Assembly (NCBI GenBank): GCA_030037895.1
Contig: JASHPW010000016.1
Coordinates: 62,001 to 126,000 of the forward strand
Reading direction: 5' to 3'
DNA: 64,000 nt
Origin: Xanthobacteraceae bacterium
GTDB lineage: Bacteria > Pseudomonadota > Alphaproteobacteria > Rhizobiales > Xanthobacteraceae
Positions 35,535-43,199 of the stretch are shown here, one piece after another. Position numbers and translations under genes: made by a program. How positions within the stretch are numbered: position 1 is the first letter of the stretch; each line of letters begins with the position of its first letter. The notes below the pieces were generated by a model. That model did not search any database and was not told where the DNA came from. It saw only the letters and a program-made list of their open reading frames with translations.

Positions 35535-36836
35535 TCACGCCGGCTCCCGCGCCATGACCAGACAGACATTCTGGCCGCCGAAGCCGAACGAATTGGAGAT
35601 GGCGCGGCGGACGCGCGCGTCGCGCGCCACGTTCGGCACGACGTCCAGCGGGATCGCCGGATCCGGAACGCTGTAGTTGATGGTCGGCGGAATGCGCTGG
35701 TGCGCGAGCGTCAGCAGGGTGAACGCCGCCTCGATCGCGCCGGCCGCGGTCAAGGCATGACCGATCATCGACTTGTTGGACGAGATCGGAATGTCGCGAA
35801 TGCGCTCGCCGAATACCGCGGCGACTCCGAGGTACTCCATCTTGTCGTTCTCGGGCGTGCTGGTGCCGTGGGCGTTGATGTAGTCGACGTCTTCGGGGCT
35901 GACGCCGGCGTCGGCCAGCGCGTTGCGCATGCAGGCGATGATCGGCTTGCCGTCGGGACTCGAGCGGGTGCGGTGGAAGGAGTCGGATTTTTCACCGTGT
36001 CCTTCGAGGATGCCGAGCACGCGCGCGCCGCGCGCGCGGGCGTGGTTCAGCTCTTCGAGCACGACGGCCGCCGCGCCTTCGCCGAGCACAAAGCCGTCGC
36101 GGTTCTTGGAGAAGGGCTTGGAGGCCTGCTGCGGCGGATCATTTTGGGTGGAGAGCGCGGAGAGGAGCGAGAAGCGAATGAGCGATTCCGCGGTCAGCGA
36201 GCCGTCGGCGCCGATCGCCAATGCGGCGTCGCACTCGCCGCGCCGTATCGCCTCCATGCCCAGTTGGATGGCGCTGGCGCCGGACGCGCAGGCGGTGTTG
36301 AGCGAGATCGGAGATCCGACGGTGCCGAAGTGATCGGCGAGATTCTCGCCGATGATGCCGAACTTGAACGGCCCGTGGATTTTGGCGAAGTCGGAGGCCA
36401 CGCGCAGGAGATCGGGGTATCCGGCTTCGCCGTTGGCCGCGGCCATCGCCGCCATCTTGATGCGCTCGGGCCATTCGACTTCCAACACCGCCGGCGCAAG
36501 GCACAGCGGCCCGGGAAAGCGACCTTTCCCGCCGATGCCGGCCTCGGCGATCGCCTCTTCGCCGGCCAGGACGGCGATGCGTTCGGACCGTTGCGCCGGC
36601 GACGTGTCGTCACGGTAAACCTCGTCGACCGCACCGGCGATGGTTGTTCGCAGGCCGTCGGTCGGAAAGCGGGAAATGCGCCGGATGCCGGAAACGCCGC
36701 CGGTCAGCTTCGCCCAATTGTCGGATTTGCCGACGCCAAGCGAGGTGACGATGCCGATTCCGGTGACGGCAACGACGGGACGACCCGTCTTGTTCCGTGC
36801 CGCAGCAGCCATTGCCTCGACCGTTGGGCCTGCCAT
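35535..36836 (-). CDS. beta-ketoacyl-ACP synthase II-like (FabF1XL type), catalytically complete
   Basis: A 433-residue condensing enzyme. The Cys-His-His triad is intact: Cys in SLNTACASGASAIQLG near residue 185, His in YINAHGTSTPENDKMEY near 320, and His with its Lys in SSNKSMIGHALTAAGAIEA near 355. The C-terminal NSFGFGGQNVCLVM is typical. The ATG at 36836 is preceded by GGGAGAAGG. It follows the fabF2-like gene by 11 bases. In the operon it is the likely extension enzyme that elongates acyl-AcpXL to C28. Confidence 0.9.
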   Translation of the reverse strand: MAGPTVEAMAAAARNKTGRPVVAVTGIGIVTSLGVGKSDNWAKLTGGVSGIRRISRFPTDGLRTTIAGAVDEVYRDDTSPAQRSERIAVLAGEEAIAEAGIGGKGRFPGPLCLAPAVLEVEWPERIKMAAMAAANGEAGYPDLLRVASDFAKIHGPFKFGIIGENLADHFGTVGSPISLNTACASGASAIQLGMEAIRRGECDAALAIGADGSLTAESLIRFSLLSALSTQNDPPQQASKPFSKNRDGFVLGEGAAAVVLEELNHARARGARVLGILEGHGEKSDSFHRTRSSPDGKPIIACMRNALADAGVSPEDVDYINAHGTSTPENDKMEYLGVAAVFGERIRDIPISSNKSMIGHALTAAGAIEAAFTLLTLAHQRIPPTINYSVPDPAIPLDVVPNVARDARVRRAISNSFGFGGQNVCLVMAREPA

Positions 36837-36847
36837 GCCCTTCTCCC

Positions 36848-38035
36848 TCAATCGACCCGCTCGATCACCGCGAGCCCTTCACCGCGCCAATTGCCGACGC
36901 TGGTGACGACGATCTGCGAAAGTTCGGACGGATTGTCGCCGCCGTCCCCCGTCCCGGTCGGTGGAAACAGCTTGCCATGTTCGAGCACCGCGCAGGCTAT
37001 CGCCAGATTGGCGGTAAACTGAGCCTCGACGCCATGCCCGATATACGTGCCGGCATTGCGCACGGGAAGGCCAATTTGCCGGAGCACATCGCGCTCCGCC
37101 GACGTTGCGGGTTCAAGCCCGGTGGCGCCGGAAATGACGCCGGCGCGCGCGCGGTCCACCTTGGCGGCTATGGCGTCCCACTGGCGGCGAAGCGTCGTCT
37201 CGATGTCGCCCGGCCGGCGCCGGTTGCGGTCGGAACCGGTCGCCGACAACCGCGCGCGCGGCCGCGCGCCCCGTCGCTGCGCGTGGGCGTCGCTTTCGAG
37301 CACGAGAAATGCGCCCATGCTGCCGTAGGCCGTGCCGCCGTTCGGTCCGCGATCCCAGACCGGCGCAAATTTGTCCCGCAGCAGCATGCCGTCCTGCGCG
37401 AATATGAGCAGGACGTCCCAGCGCGCGGCGTTGTAAGCGCCGCCGACCAGCGTCAATTCGCTCTCACCGGCGGCTATGCGCGCCTGCGCAATACGGACCG
37501 CATCGACGCCCGCGGGTTCCTCGCCTATGAACGTGCGCGAAGACCCGACGACGCCGTGAACGAGCGAGATATTGCCGGCGAGCAGATTGGGGAGCTGCGC
37601 CAAGAACAAAGTCGGGCGCAGATCGCTCATCAGCCGCTCGTTGAGGAAGACGCCGGGCGCGGGCGCATTGCGCAGGCCGGCGAGGATTGCGGTGTCGACG
37701 TCGACGTCGCGCTCGCCGCCGCCGGCGGCGACGATCATGTCGGTCCGGTCGAGCAGTTCGGGTTTTCCGGCGATGCCGGCGTCACCGAGCGCGAGACCGG
37801 CCGCGTAGACGCCGGCAAGCTGCCAGGGCTCCATCTGCCGCTGATCGCTCCTCTTCGGGATCTGCTTGTCGAAATTGACCGGCGCGAGCGGATGCACGAT
37901 GTAAGGCGCGTAGCTTTTGTCGTCGTAGGGAGGCGGATCGCCGCGATCGAGATGGTCCCAGGCCGCCGCGAGTCCCTCGCCGAGGCACGTGAGCAGACCG
38001 ACGCCGGTGATCCACACCTCGCGGCGCTCGCTCAC
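36848..38035 (-). CDS. beta-ketoacyl-ACP synthase-like protein lacking active-site residues (FabF2XL position)
   Basis: A 395-residue thiolase-fold protein aligned with FabF at both ends (REVWITGVGLLTCLGEGL and VVTSVGNWRGEGLAVIE). The nucleophile position reads VHGVVGSSRTFIGEEPAG, with no cysteine. The first histidine block NAHGTST is replaced by SGATGLEPATSAER. Only the last one (NAGTYIGHGVEAQF) keeps a histidine. It therefore probably cannot condense acyl chains alone and may form a heterodimer with the neighbouring complete enzyme, as chain-length factors do in type II polyketide synthases (inference). The GTG start overlaps the fabZ stop (GTGA). Confidence 0.82.
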   Translation of the reverse strand: MSERREVWITGVGLLTCLGEGLAAAWDHLDRGDPPPYDDKSYAPYIVHPLAPVNFDKQIPKRSDQRQMEPWQLAGVYAAGLALGDAGIAGKPELLDRTDMIVAAGGGERDVDVDTAILAGLRNAPAPGVFLNERLMSDLRPTLFLAQLPNLLAGNISLVHGVVGSSRTFIGEEPAGVDAVRIAQARIAAGESELTLVGGAYNAARWDVLLIFAQDGMLLRDKFAPVWDRGPNGGTAYGSMGAFLVLESDAHAQRRGARPRARLSATGSDRNRRRPGDIETTLRRQWDAIAAKVDRARAGVISGATGLEPATSAERDVLRQIGLPVRNAGTYIGHGVEAQFTANLAIACAVLEHGKLFPPTGTGDGGDNPSELSQIVVTSVGNWRGEGLAVIERVD

Positions 38036-38502
38036 TTAATGAACTCCTTGACCGGCAGCTCGATCCGTTCGGCCAATTCCAACATGGCGCGGCGGAATTG
38101 CGGACTCGGATAGGGCATGATGCGAAAAGTGAGTTGGCTGTCGCACGCCGCCTTCTTCTCGCGCCATCCCCTGCATTCGCCGATGGCGTAGCCGGAGCCT
38201 TCGTGCGCCACCTTGCCGACGAATTCGAGCACGTCGCCGGGGAACACGGCGGTGCGGAATTTGCCGCCCTTGACGGCGACCAATATCGGCATGGCGGTGA
38301 AGCCGCCGAGCGCGCTCACCAGCCATCCGGTCGTCTGCGCCATGCATTCGATCAGCAGCACGCCCGGCATCATGGGAAATGTCGGAAAGTGACCCTCGAA
38401 CACCGTGCTCTCCGTGGGCACGGCGCAGATCGATCGAATCAGCCGCTCGCCAAGATTGATCTCGACGACGCGGTCGATCATCTGAAAATATTCGAGACGC
38501 AT
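38032..38502 (-). CDS. fabZ: 3-hydroxyacyl-ACP dehydratase, FabZ-like (lipid A VLCFA cluster)
   Basis: A 156-residue hot-dog-fold dehydratase. The catalytic His and the later Glu lie in TVFEGHFPTFPMMPGVLLIECMAQTTGWL, the FabZ signature; VKGGKFRTAVFPGDVLEF is the second conserved block. It stands ten bases after acpXL and overlaps the following fabF-like gene, so it is the dehydratase dedicated to the long-chain cycle rather than the housekeeping FabZ of the lpx operon. Confidence 0.88.
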   Translation of the reverse strand: MRLEYFQMIDRVVEINLGERLIRSICAVPTESTVFEGHFPTFPMMPGVLLIECMAQTTGWLVSALGGFTAMPILVAVKGGKFRTAVFPGDVLEFVGKVAHEGSGYAIGECRGWREKKAACDSQLTFRIMPYPSPQFRRAMLELAERIELPVKEFIK

Positions 38503-38512
38503 GTGCGGCGCC

Positions 38513-38794
38513 TCAGGCGCCTTTGGCCGCGATCAATTCGTCGATCCGCTCGCTCAGATTCTTGAGCACGAAGTACTGGTCCGTCGTTGCCTGGCCGTTA
38601 TTGACTTCCTGCGTCCATTGCTCGAGCGGGAGCTTGATGCCGAAAGCCTTGTCGATGGCGAAGGCAATGTCGAGGAAGTCGAGGCTGTCGATCTCGAGAT
38701 CGTTGATGGCGTGATTTTCCGGCTTGATGCTCTCACGCGGGATATCGCAGGTTTCAGCAATGATATCAGCGACTTTGTCGAACGTATCGGACAT
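38513..38794 (-). CDS. acpXL: specialised acyl carrier protein AcpXL
   Basis: A 93-residue acidic carrier protein. The phosphopantetheine serine is in [22 protein letters not shown] (residue 37). It is longer than housekeeping AcpP (about 78) and has the AcpXL-type C-terminal extension [24 protein letters not shown]. It is the first gene of the six-gene cluster, as in Rhizobium and Bradyrhizobium, where it carries the 27-hydroxyoctacosanoyl chain for lipid A. Confidence 0.93.
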   Translation of the reverse strand: MSDTFDKVADIIAETCDIPRESIKPENHAINDLEIDSLDFLDIAFAIDKAFGIKLPLEQWTQEVNNGQATTDQYFVLKNLSERIDELIAAKGA

Positions 38795-39279
38795 CGGGCA
38801 TGCTCATTCGGTGGCGGCATGAAGGCTGCCGTCGCAAACAACGGCGCTTGCCCGACCGCCGCGGGCCGCTCGGGTCGTGCATGCCCCTATAGCGAAGGAC
38901 GTCGCCAAGTTCAACGGCGCGGCCATCGCGCAAACCTGCGTTGAGATGCGGGATTAAGGCCGATCCGGTCGGGCGCCGAACATCCGGTCCGGAGCTATTT
39001 TCGCCACCGGGCGTTTGCGGCCCCGCCTCGATTGCTCATGCCAAGTTTCCTAATGACGACGACCATGGCATGCTCGGCTACGGTCCGATCGCGCCGTGGC
39101 CTTGCGGCCGCGACAGTATCGCGCTTGACCATGATCCGATTCAGTTGAATCGCATCGGTATCGGGAATTATGCTCGGGCATGATCTTTGCCGAAATCCGA
39201 TCTCCACATTTCGGACTCATGTTCTGGACATCGTCGCCGTGAGCATTCCGCCCCCTGCGCCATCCGGAGGAGAAATTCG
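38795..39279. other. 485-base intergenic region between acpXL and the copper chaperone gene
   Basis: Divergent region holding both promoters. No supported ORF: the 70- and 80-codon frames here overlap each other on opposite strands and have no family features. It contains a near-palindrome CGATTCAGTTGAATCG (39137-39152) resembling the ATGATCCGATTCA...TGAATCGGATCAT repeats of rhizobial intergenic DNA. GGAGGAGA (39266-39273) is the ribosome-binding site of the next gene. Confidence 0.45.
39131..39158. repeat. ATGATCCGATTCA/TGAATCGCATCGG near-palindrome
   Basis: Near-symmetric sequence with arms ccgattca/tgaatcg around GT. The form is that of a repeat frequent in Bradyrhizobium-like intergenic regions. 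A regulator site is possible but unsupported. Confidence 0.4.
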
Positions 39280-39828
39280 ATGATGAACGTCGCTGGCAAA
39301 TTCATCTATCGCGGCCTCCTCGCCGCCGTCGCGCTCTCGCTAGCGCAGCTTTCGGCGCTCCCCGTTCAGGCCAAGGACTATGATGTCGGCTCGATCCACA
39401 TCGCGCAGCCCTGGGCGCGGGCGACGCCGAAGGGCGCAAGCTCGGGCGCCGGCTACATGGCGGTCACCAACAACGGCAAGGCGCCGGAGCGGCTCACCTG
39501 CGTCGCCAGTGACGCCAGCGCGCAATGCCAAATCCACTCCATGACCATGGAAGGCGGCGTGATGAGAATGCGGCCGGTGGAAGGCGGGCTGGAAATCAAG
39601 CCGGGCGAGACCGTGACGCTCAAGCCGTCCGGTCTGCACCTCATGTTCATCGACCTCAAGCATCCGCTGGAGCAGGGCAAAGTGGTCAAGGCGACGCTCA
39701 AATTCGCGCACGCCGGCACGGTCGACGTTGAATATCCGATCGCGGCCATAGGGGCCGCCGCTCCCGGCGCTGCCGCCGGCGGCGGCATGATGGAAGGTCA
39801 CGGCGGCATGATGCAAATGGGCCACTGA
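39280..39828 (+). CDS. PCu(A)C-type periplasmic copper chaperone
   Basis: A 182-residue exported protein that binds Cu(I) and delivers it, in known cases, to the CuA centre of cytochrome oxidase. The ATG at 39280 has GGAGGAGA six bases upstream. The signal peptide is RGLLAAVALSLAQLSALPVQA. The copper motif H-x-M...M...H-x-M is seen in CQIHSMTMEGGVMRMR and, after GLEIKPGETVTLKPS, GLHLMFIDL. The C-terminus is a Met/His/Gly-rich tail (GGGMMEGHGGMMQMGH) that could add copper sites. It stands alone, without Sco or oxidase genes. Confidence 0.88.
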   Translation: MMNVAGKFIYRGLLAAVALSLAQLSALPVQAKDYDVGSIHIAQPWARATPKGASSGAGYMAVTNNGKAPERLTCVASDASAQCQIHSMTMEGGVMRMRPVEGGLEIKPGETVTLKPSGLHLMFIDLKHPLEQGKVVKATLKFAHAGTVDVEYPIAAIGAAAPGAAAGGGMMEGHGGMMQMGH

Positions 39829-39952
39829 GGCAGCGCCGGGACCAACGGCCGGCGGAACCCGCCTCGCCGGCCGCAGGTCAATCGAAATCCGCACCTTACG
39901 ATTGGTTAATACTCGCCGCCGTATACCGCTGTGACGCTGTGGCGGTTGAAGC

Positions 39953-40882
39953 ATGAGCGATTCCGATCCCAAGGACGTCCGGAATTGGTCCGGACCGATC
40001 AAGGACTTGGCCGAGGACGAGCGACAGAAACTCGTCGATTCCATGAACGCCCCAGCGCAGCCGCGGATCGCGGTGTCCGAGGCGTTGCGCAATAACTGGG
40101 TCGAGATCTGGTATCAGCCCAAGATCGATCTCAAGCGCAAATGCCTGGCCGGCGCCGAGGCGTTGGCGCGGATTCGCCACCCGCAGTTCGGCATTTTGTT
40201 GCCTCACAGTTTCCTTCGCGACATCAGCGAGGACGCCGTTGCGGAACTCGCCCAGCATGCGCTGTTGGCGACGCTCCGCGACTGGACGATGTTCGAGGAG
40301 GCGGGCTTCAATCTTCATCTTTCCATCAATCTGCCGGTCGGCGTGCTGCTCAAGCTGCCGATCCCGCGGCTCGTTGCCGAGTACCGGCCGAAATCCACGC
40401 GCTGGCCCGGCCTGATCCTCGAAGTGACGGAGGACCAGATCGTTCGCGATATTCCCTTGGCGAAAGAGATCGCCACCCAATTGCGCGTGAGCGGCCTCAC
40501 CATCGCGATCGACGATTTCGGCGCCGGCTATTCGTGCTTCTCCAGCCTGCGCGATCTGCCGTTTGCGGAGCTCAAGGTCGATCGCTCGTTCATCCTCGGC
40601 TGTTCCACCGATGCGACGAACGGCGCCATTTGCCAGACGGCCATCGACCTCGCCCACCGCTTCGGCAGCGCCGCCGTGGCCGAAGGCGTCGAGAACGCGG
40701 CCGACCTGCAGGCCCTGATTGTGATGGGCTGCGATTTCGGGCAAGGCGTTCTGATCGCCCCGCCGATGCCCAAGGAACGTTTCCTCGACCTTTTGCGCCA
40801 ACGTATGAACAAGCGGCGTCCGGTGACGTCCAAGGACGCGATCAAGCCGGTGCAGAGGCCCGCCGGCCGCGTCGTCGCCTGA
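39953..40882 (+). CDS. EAL-domain protein, probable c-di-GMP phosphodiesterase
   Basis: A 309-residue cytoplasmic protein that is almost entirely an EAL domain (about residues 40-285). The residues needed for catalysis appear intact: EAL in LAGAEALARIRHP, the Asn in LSINLP, Glu in LEVTED, DDFGAGYS loop, Lys in LKVDRSF, and EGVEN followed by CDFGQG. No sensory, GGDEF or membrane segment is visible; the 40-residue N-terminus is polar. Predicted to hydrolyse c-di-GMP to pGpG, with regulation unknown. Confidence 0.88.
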   Translation: MSDSDPKDVRNWSGPIKDLAEDERQKLVDSMNAPAQPRIAVSEALRNNWVEIWYQPKIDLKRKCLAGAEALARIRHPQFGILLPHSFLRDISEDAVAELAQHALLATLRDWTMFEEAGFNLHLSINLPVGVLLKLPIPRLVAEYRPKSTRWPGLILEVTEDQIVRDIPLAKEIATQLRVSGLTIAIDDFGAGYSCFSSLRDLPFAELKVDRSFILGCSTDATNGAICQTAIDLAHRFGSAAVAEGVENAADLQALIVMGCDFGQGVLIAPPMPKERFLDLLRQRMNKRRPVTSKDAIKPVQRPAGRVVA

Positions 40883-40890
40883 TCGCTGGA

Positions 40891-40933
40891 GTCCGGACGG
40901 ACAACCGGTTCCCACTCTTCCCGGGCGCGCTCT
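40891..40933. repeat. dispersed intergenic repeat, copy C
   Basis: GTCCGGACGGACAACCGGTTCCCACTCTTCCCGGGCGCGCTCT in the 49-base convergent gap after the EAL gene; closest to copy A at 29591. It just touches the 3' end of the convergent gene. Confidence 0.65.
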
Positions 40934-41546
40934 ATCGTCTCGTCGGCTCGCGGAACGGCGGCGGCGTGCCCGCGGGCGCCGGCATGCAAAAGACGTCGAG
41001 CGTCATCGACACCAGGGCGTAATAGCCGAGGATGCCGACAAGCTCGACCATGCCGGCATCGCCAATGAGCTTGTGCACGCGGGCGTAAACGGCGGCGCTC
41101 ACGCGCCGCCGCGCGTAAAGCTCCTTGACGAAGGCGTAGATCGCCATCTCGTCCGCCGGCGCCGATGTCGGGGCGCGGCCGGCCTTGAGATCGCGGATCG
41201 TCGCCGGCTTGACGCCTTGCCGTTCGGCAATCACGGCGTGCGCCGCCCATTCGTACTGCGCTTTCCAGTATTGCGCCGTGACCAGGATTGCGATCTCCGA
41301 CAGCCGCGGCGGCACGCCGGTGCCGAAGCGCAGATGCGCGCCGAGCTGCTGCGCCAACTGGCCGAAGGCGGGCGCATGCAGATAGACGGCAAACGGTCCG
41401 TCCATGGTGAAGCGCCCGCGCGGGCCCGACTTTATCGCCGCGACGAGCGCTTGCTGTTCGCGCGTAAGGCTGTCGAAGGCGAGCGCGGGCAGGCGAGGCG
41501 AGGGCGATCGAGACGACCGCGAGCGTGGCGATGGCGATGTGGACAT
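40932..41546 (-). CDS. carboxymuconolactone decarboxylase-like (AhpD fold) protein with abnormal N-terminus
   Basis: A 204-residue protein of the CMD family. LPALAFDSLTREQQALVAAIKSG and GTGVPPRLSEIAILVTAQYWKAQYEWAAHAVIAERQGVKPATI are the family blocks, with E-x3-H but no CxxC, so it is not an AhpD peroxidase. It has AGGA six bases before the ATG. The first 20 codons read as Ser/Pro/Arg repeats in frame, whereas the neighbouring frame of the same DNA encodes a good signal peptide (VHIAIATLAVVSIALASPARA). Two compensating indels are suspected. It is the last gene of a minus-strand run with two methyltransferases and a MetF-like protein. Confidence 0.78.
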   Translation of the reverse strand: MSTSPSPRSRSSRSPSPRLPALAFDSLTREQQALVAAIKSGPRGRFTMDGPFAVYLHAPAFGQLAQQLGAHLRFGTGVPPRLSEIAILVTAQYWKAQYEWAAHAVIAERQGVKPATIRDLKAGRAPTSAPADEMAIYAFVKELYARRRVSAAVYARVHKLIGDAGMVELVGILGYYALVSMTLDVFCMPAPAGTPPPFREPTRR

Positions 41547-41591
41547 GAATTTCCTCTCGGGTACAGGCGGATCGAGCCTTATCGAGCCGCG

Positions 41592-42209
41592 CTATTTTCT
41601 GGCGACGAGGTCGATGAGCGCGGACATGCCGACATGCGCCGTGCCCTCGTTGATGATGCTGTCGTGCTCGCGGATCTCGATCTCCTTGAGATCGCCGAAC
41701 GCCGCTTCGAGCAGGGCGCGCGTGTACATGTGCTCCGCGTCCGGCGGCCCGCCGGTGCGATAGGCGAGCTGCTCGGGCCGATAGGCCTGCATGAGCAGGA
41801 GGCCGCCGGGCTTGAGCGCCGATTTGAGGTTGGCGAACAATGCGGCGCGTTCGGCGCCGGCGAAGTGGATGAAGATCGCCGCGACCACGTCGAAGGCGTC
41901 CTTCGGCCAGCGCCAGGTGGTGAGGTCGGCGACGTCCGTGCGCAGCCGCACGCCACGTTCCCGCGCCAGCGCGCGCGCTTTGGCGAGCGCGGTGGGTGAA
42001 AAATCGACGGCGAGAACGTCGAGGCCCTGTTCGGCGAGCCATACGCCGTTGCGGCCTTCCCCGTCGGCCACCGACAGCGCCGTCTTCAGTCCGCGCAGCC
42101 GATGGGCTTGCGCCTTGAGGAACGCATTCGGTTCCGTGCCGAACAGGTAGCCGGGAGCGCCGAACCGCGTTTCCCATCGTTGCCGCTGTGACGAGTCGCT
42201 CGTCGGCAT
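41592..42209 (-). CDS. class I SAM-dependent methyltransferase (TehB/thiopurine-methyltransferase-like)
   Basis: A 205-residue methyltransferase. The N-terminal RWETRFGAPGYLFGTEPNAFL is typical of the TehB/TPMT-like group. Motif I is LSVADGEGRNGVWLAEQGLDVLAVDFSPTALAKARALA, and LKPGGLLLMQAYRPEQL is the late strand. The start at 42209 has GAGG nine bases upstream and excludes the long shadow extension. It follows the MetF-like gene by 52 bases. Substrate unknown; relatives detoxify tellurite, thiols or other small molecules. Confidence 0.82.
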   Translation of the reverse strand: MPTSDSSQRQRWETRFGAPGYLFGTEPNAFLKAQAHRLRGLKTALSVADGEGRNGVWLAEQGLDVLAVDFSPTALAKARALARERGVRLRTDVADLTTWRWPKDAFDVVAAIFIHFAGAERAALFANLKSALKPGGLLLMQAYRPEQLAYRTGGPPDAEHMYTRALLEAAFGDLKEIEIREHDSIINEGTAHVGMSALIDLVARK

Positions 42210-42261
42210 TGGCCAGGACCTCGGTGCTGTTTTGCCATTCCGCGGGAGGTTGCGCCAGCCT

Positions 42262-43170
42262 TCATTCGGCGTCGACGCGGAATCCGCCGTCGGACTCGAG
42301 CGTGATGCGGCCGTCGGCGACGGCGCGCGCCCAACGGCCGGTCGCCGGCAATCCGCCGAACGAGAAGAAATGTGGAGAAACGCCGACCGGCGCCGCGTCG
42401 GCGAGCGCCCGCACCAGGTCGTCGGGGGTCGCCATGGCAAACATCTGCCGGACGAGTCCCGCGCGCCGCGTGAGCGCCTGCGCGGAGGCGCGCACGCCGC
42501 ACCGGCCGGCGTAGCGCATGAGCGAGGTGAAGCTGGTCGGACCGGCAAGGCCGACGTGCACGGGGTGATCGAAGCCGAAGGCGCGCAGCCGCGCGATGTA
42601 GTCAAGGATGGCGCGCGCGTCGAAGCAGAACTGGGTGACGATCTCGACCGTCAGTCCGCTCGCCTCGGCGGCCGCGATTTTTTCAGCCAGCGCGCGGTTA
42701 AGCTCTTCATCACCGATGCGCGGGTGGCCGTCGGGGTAGCCGGCGACGCCGATGGCGCTGATGCCGTGCCGTTGCAACGCGCCGCTGTTGATGGCGTCGA
42801 TGGCGCCCCGGAACACCCCGCATTCCGCGCGGTCGCCGGCGATGAGAAGGACGCGGCGCACGTCGGCCTCGCCGTCGAGCCGGGCGAGGAAGTCGTCGAG
42901 CGCTGCGACGGTCGCGAAATTGCGCACCGCCACGTGCGGCACCGGCGCGAAGCCGGCCGCGCGCAGCCGGACGGCGGCGGCGACGGATTCCTCCGCCGGC
43001 CTGTTGGGAACGGCGCTGATAAAGACACGTGTGCCGGGCTTGAGCACCGCGAGCGCGGCGATGTCGGATGCCGACGGCCGCGTCGCCTCGATCGAGAATC
43101 CGGCGGTGAACGCCGCGATTCGCTCAACCGGATCGAGCGGCGCGGGCTGCGGACTCGCGGGCGGGCTCAT
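42262..43170 (-). CDS. MetF-like methylenetetrahydrofolate reductase family protein
   Basis: A TIM-barrel flavoprotein-family member of about 302 residues. Recognisable MetF segments are FSIEATRPSASD (where MetF has the EFFPPK block), LLIAGDRAE, IGVAGYPDGHPRIGDEELNRALAEKIAAAEASGL and EIVTQFCFDARAILDYIARLRAFG. The GYPDGHP and TQFCFD motifs are strong, but the N-terminal block is altered, so the protein may act on a variant substrate or partner. The ATG at 43170 was chosen; a TTG at 43203 would overlap the upstream stop (TTGA) and add 11 residues. It is co-directional with, and almost touching, the HTH-methyltransferase gene. Confidence 0.8.
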   Translation of the reverse strand: MSPPASPQPAPLDPVERIAAFTAGFSIEATRPSASDIAALAVLKPGTRVFISAVPNRPAEESVAAAVRLRAAGFAPVPHVAVRNFATVAALDDFLARLDGEADVRRVLLIAGDRAECGVFRGAIDAINSGALQRHGISAIGVAGYPDGHPRIGDEELNRALAEKIAAAEASGLTVEIVTQFCFDARAILDYIARLRAFGFDHPVHVGLAGPTSFTSLMRYAGRCGVRASAQALTRRAGLVRQMFAMATPDDLVRALADAAPVGVSPHFFSFGGLPATGRWARAVADGRITLESDGGFRVDAE

Positions 43171-43199
43171 CGTGCGCAAGGCTTGATTGTCGAAATAGT

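Noticed and set aside
38941-39207. Small ORFs of 80 (+) and 70 (-) codons in the acpXL upstream region
   Set aside because: They overlap on opposite strands, lack ribosome-binding sites and family features, and one runs through a palindromic repeat.
40528-42177. 549-codon minus-strand frame over the CMD and methyltransferase genes
   Set aside because: It is a shadow of both genes. Only its short signal-peptide-like stretch is meaningful and is reported as a finding.
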